Below are positions 31,501 through 32,493 of a stretch of 32,493 bases of DNA, in pieces. Source of the DNA: Simplicispira metamorpha (GTDB lineage Bacteria; Pseudomonadota; Gammaproteobacteria; Burkholderiales; Burkholderiaceae_C). The position numbers and the translations under genes are program-made. Below the pieces are notes generated by a model. It worked only from the letters and a program-made list of their open reading frames with translations, was not told the DNA's origin and ran no database searches. The DNA lies in assembly GCF_004341365.1 (NCBI RefSeq), contig NZ_SLXH01000036.1:1-32493 (forward strand), given 5' to 3'. Each line of letters opens with the position of its first letter. Positions within the stretch are counted from its first letter, which is position 1.

Positions 31501-32436
31501 TTACAGCGCCCGTACCAGTTCAGGGATGGCGACGAACAAGTCCGCCTCCAGCCCATAGTCGGCCACGCTGAAGATCGGCGCCTCGGGGTCTTTGTTGATC
31601 GCCACGATGACCTTGCTGTCTTTCATGCCTGCCAAATGCTGGATGGCGCCCGAGATGCCCGCAGCCACGTACAGCTGCGGCGCCACGATCTTGCCTGTCT
31701 GGCCCACTTGCCAGTCGTTGGGGGCGTAGCCCGCATCGACCGCTGCGCGGCTGGCACCCAGTGCGGCGCCCAGCTTGTCGGCCAGCGGGGTCATGACTTC
31801 GTCGAACTTCTCTTTGCTGCCCAGCGCCCGGCCACCCGAGACGATGATCTTGGCCGCGGTGAGTTCAGGGCGGTCGCTCTTGGCGATTTCGCTGCCCTGG
31901 AAGCTGCTTTGTCCGGCGTCGGCCACAGCCGCTACGCTTTCGATAGCTGCTGGCGCTTGTCCGGCGCTGGCTGCAGCGTCAAAACCCGTAGAACGCACGG
32001 TGATGACCTTGGTGGCATCCTGGCTTTGCACGGTGGCGATGGCGTTGCCGGCGTAGATGGGGCGCTCGAAGGTGTCGGCGCTCACGACTTTGCTGATTTC
32101 GCTGATCTGCGCCACGTCGAGTAGGGCGGCAACGCGCGGGGCGACGTTCTTGCCCGCTGCCGTGGCGGCAAACAGGATGTGGCTGTAGCTGGATGCGATG
32201 GCCAGCACTTGCGCGGCCATGTTTTCGGCCAGGCCGTGGGCCAGGGCGGCGCCGTCGGCGTGCAGCACTTTGGCGACACCGGCGATTTGGGCTGCGGCTT
32301 GGGCTGCGCCTGTGGCGTTGTGGCCTGCGACCAGTACGTGGACATCGCCGCCGATGGCTGCAGCCGCCGTGACGGTGTTGAGGGTGGCGCCTTTGAGGCT
32401 GGCGTTGTCGTGTTCGGCAATAACGAGGGTGGTCAT
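31501..32436 (-). CDS. etfA: Electron transfer flavoprotein alpha subunit
   Basis: A 311-residue ETF alpha subunit. The N-terminal domain ends near 190, and the C-terminal FAD domain contains [36 protein letters not shown] and the terminal [13 protein letters not shown] block. With EtfB it accepts electrons from acyl-CoA dehydrogenases and passes them to ETF-quinone oxidoreductase; four such dehydrogenase subunits are encoded in this window. The etfB stop is 10 bases upstream. Residues about 151-167 ([17 protein letters not shown]), between the two domains, are encoded by sequence resembling the interspersed repeat found elsewhere here. This may be the housekeeping ETF rather than a steroid-specific one. 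Confidence 0.95.
   Translation of the reverse strand: MTTLVIAEHDNASLKGATLNTVTAAAAIGGDVHVLVAGHNATGAAQAAAQIAGVAKVLHADGAALAHGLAENMAAQVLAIASSYSHILFAATAAGKNVAPRVAALLDVAQISEISKVVSADTFERPIYAGNAIATVQSQDATKVITVRSTGFDAAASAGQAPAAIESVAAVADAGQSSFQGSEIAKSDRPELTAAKIIVSGGRALGSKEKFDEVMTPLADKLGAALGASRAAVDAGYAPNDWQVGQTGKIVAPQLYVAAGISGAIQHLAGMKDSKVIVAINKDPEAPIFSVADYGLEADLFVAIPELVRAL
31935..31985 (-). repeat. Interspersed repeat-like sequence inside etfA
   Basis: On the minus strand GGACAAGCGCCAGCAGCTAT matches the repeat core GGATAAGCGCTAGCAGCTAC at 17 of 20 bases, and GTTTTGACGCTGCAGCCAGC precedes it where the arm would be. It is in frame and translated, in the linker between the two ETF alpha domains. Confidence 0.5.
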
Positions 32437-32446
32437 GTTCGGTTCC

Positions 32447-32493
32447 TCAGATCACTTTGGCTTCGTTTTTGAGTTTGTCCACCAGAGCGGCCA
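32447..32493 (-). CDS. etfB: Electron transfer flavoprotein beta subunit, C-terminal end
   Basis: Only the last 15 codons are in the window, encoding AALVDKLKNEAKVI and a stop, which is the typical EtfB C terminus. The stop lies 10 bases before the etfA start on the same strand, the usual etfBA arrangement. The rest lies beyond the right edge. Confidence 0.88.
   Translation of the reverse strand, partial: AALVDKLKNEAKVI

Noticed and set aside
8555-31985. Could the repeated hairpins be a CRISPR array?
   Set aside because: The copies are scattered kilobases apart, diverged and in both orientations, with no regular spacers and no cas genes.

Overview
The window is GC-rich, densely packed and almost wholly devoted to aerobic steroid catabolism. 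Several products closely match proteins I recognise from Comamonas testosteroni: a 3beta/17beta-hydroxysteroid dehydrogenase, the 3alpha-hydroxysteroid dehydrogenase HsdA, the Delta1-dehydrogenase TesH and the tesDEF series. Interspersed palindromic repeats of a type I associate with Comamonadaceae also occur. The source is most likely a comamonadaceous betaproteobacterium related to, but not identical with, C. testosteroni. No phage, transposase, CRISPR, tRNA or rRNA was seen.

Layout. (1) 1-2821, minus strand: tesA1 (flavin reductase with an extra C-terminal domain), tesD (C-C hydrolase), tesE (hydratase) and the start of tesF (acylating acetaldehyde dehydrogenase). (2) 3060-13123, plus strand, divergent from (1): tesA2 (3-HSA hydroxylase oxygenase), tesH (Delta1-dehydrogenase), a TesI-like flavoprotein, a 3beta/17beta-HSD, kshB (9alpha-hydroxylase reductase), a FadD3-like CoA ligase and a methyl-accepting chemotaxis protein. 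(3) 13206-14051, minus: an enoyl-CoA hydratase. (4) 14250-27114, plus: an 11-gene run containing an SDR, MaoC-DUF35 and MaoC hydratase subunits, an Ltp2-like aldolase, four acyl-CoA dehydrogenases, two CoA ligases and a metallo-beta-lactamase-fold hydrolase. This resembles the mycobacterial igr side-chain operon with a second set of side-chain genes added. (5) 27501-30466, plus: a DUF1329/DUF1302 pair, probably for envelope passage of the hydrophobic substrate, closed by a strong terminator. (6) 30674-32493, minus: etfB end, etfA and hsdA.

How it fits together. Hydroxysteroid dehydrogenases oxidise ring hydroxyls. The CoA ligases, paired acyl-CoA dehydrogenases, MaoC hydratase and aldolase would shorten a carboxylated C17 side chain, as in bile acids or cholesterol-derived acids. 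TesH, TesI and Ksh would open ring B, TesA1A2 would hydroxylate the aromatised ring A, and TesD/E/F would process the cleavage products. ETF would take electrons from the acyl-CoA dehydrogenases. Not in the window: the ring-cleaving dioxygenase (tesB), kshA, tesG, ipdAB-type genes and any stand-alone transcription factor.

The least expected signal is a shared promoter architecture. Palindromes of form GTCY-N4-RGAC followed by GATG lie in three promoter regions (2941, 14201, 27345), each with an AT-rich -10-like hexamer about 24 bases downstream. That puts the palindrome centre near -42.5, the usual position of a class II activator. Other points of interest are a chemoreceptor with changed residues at the signalling tip, a MarR-like extension on TesA1, and repeat-derived coding sequence in etfA and the chemoreceptor gene.
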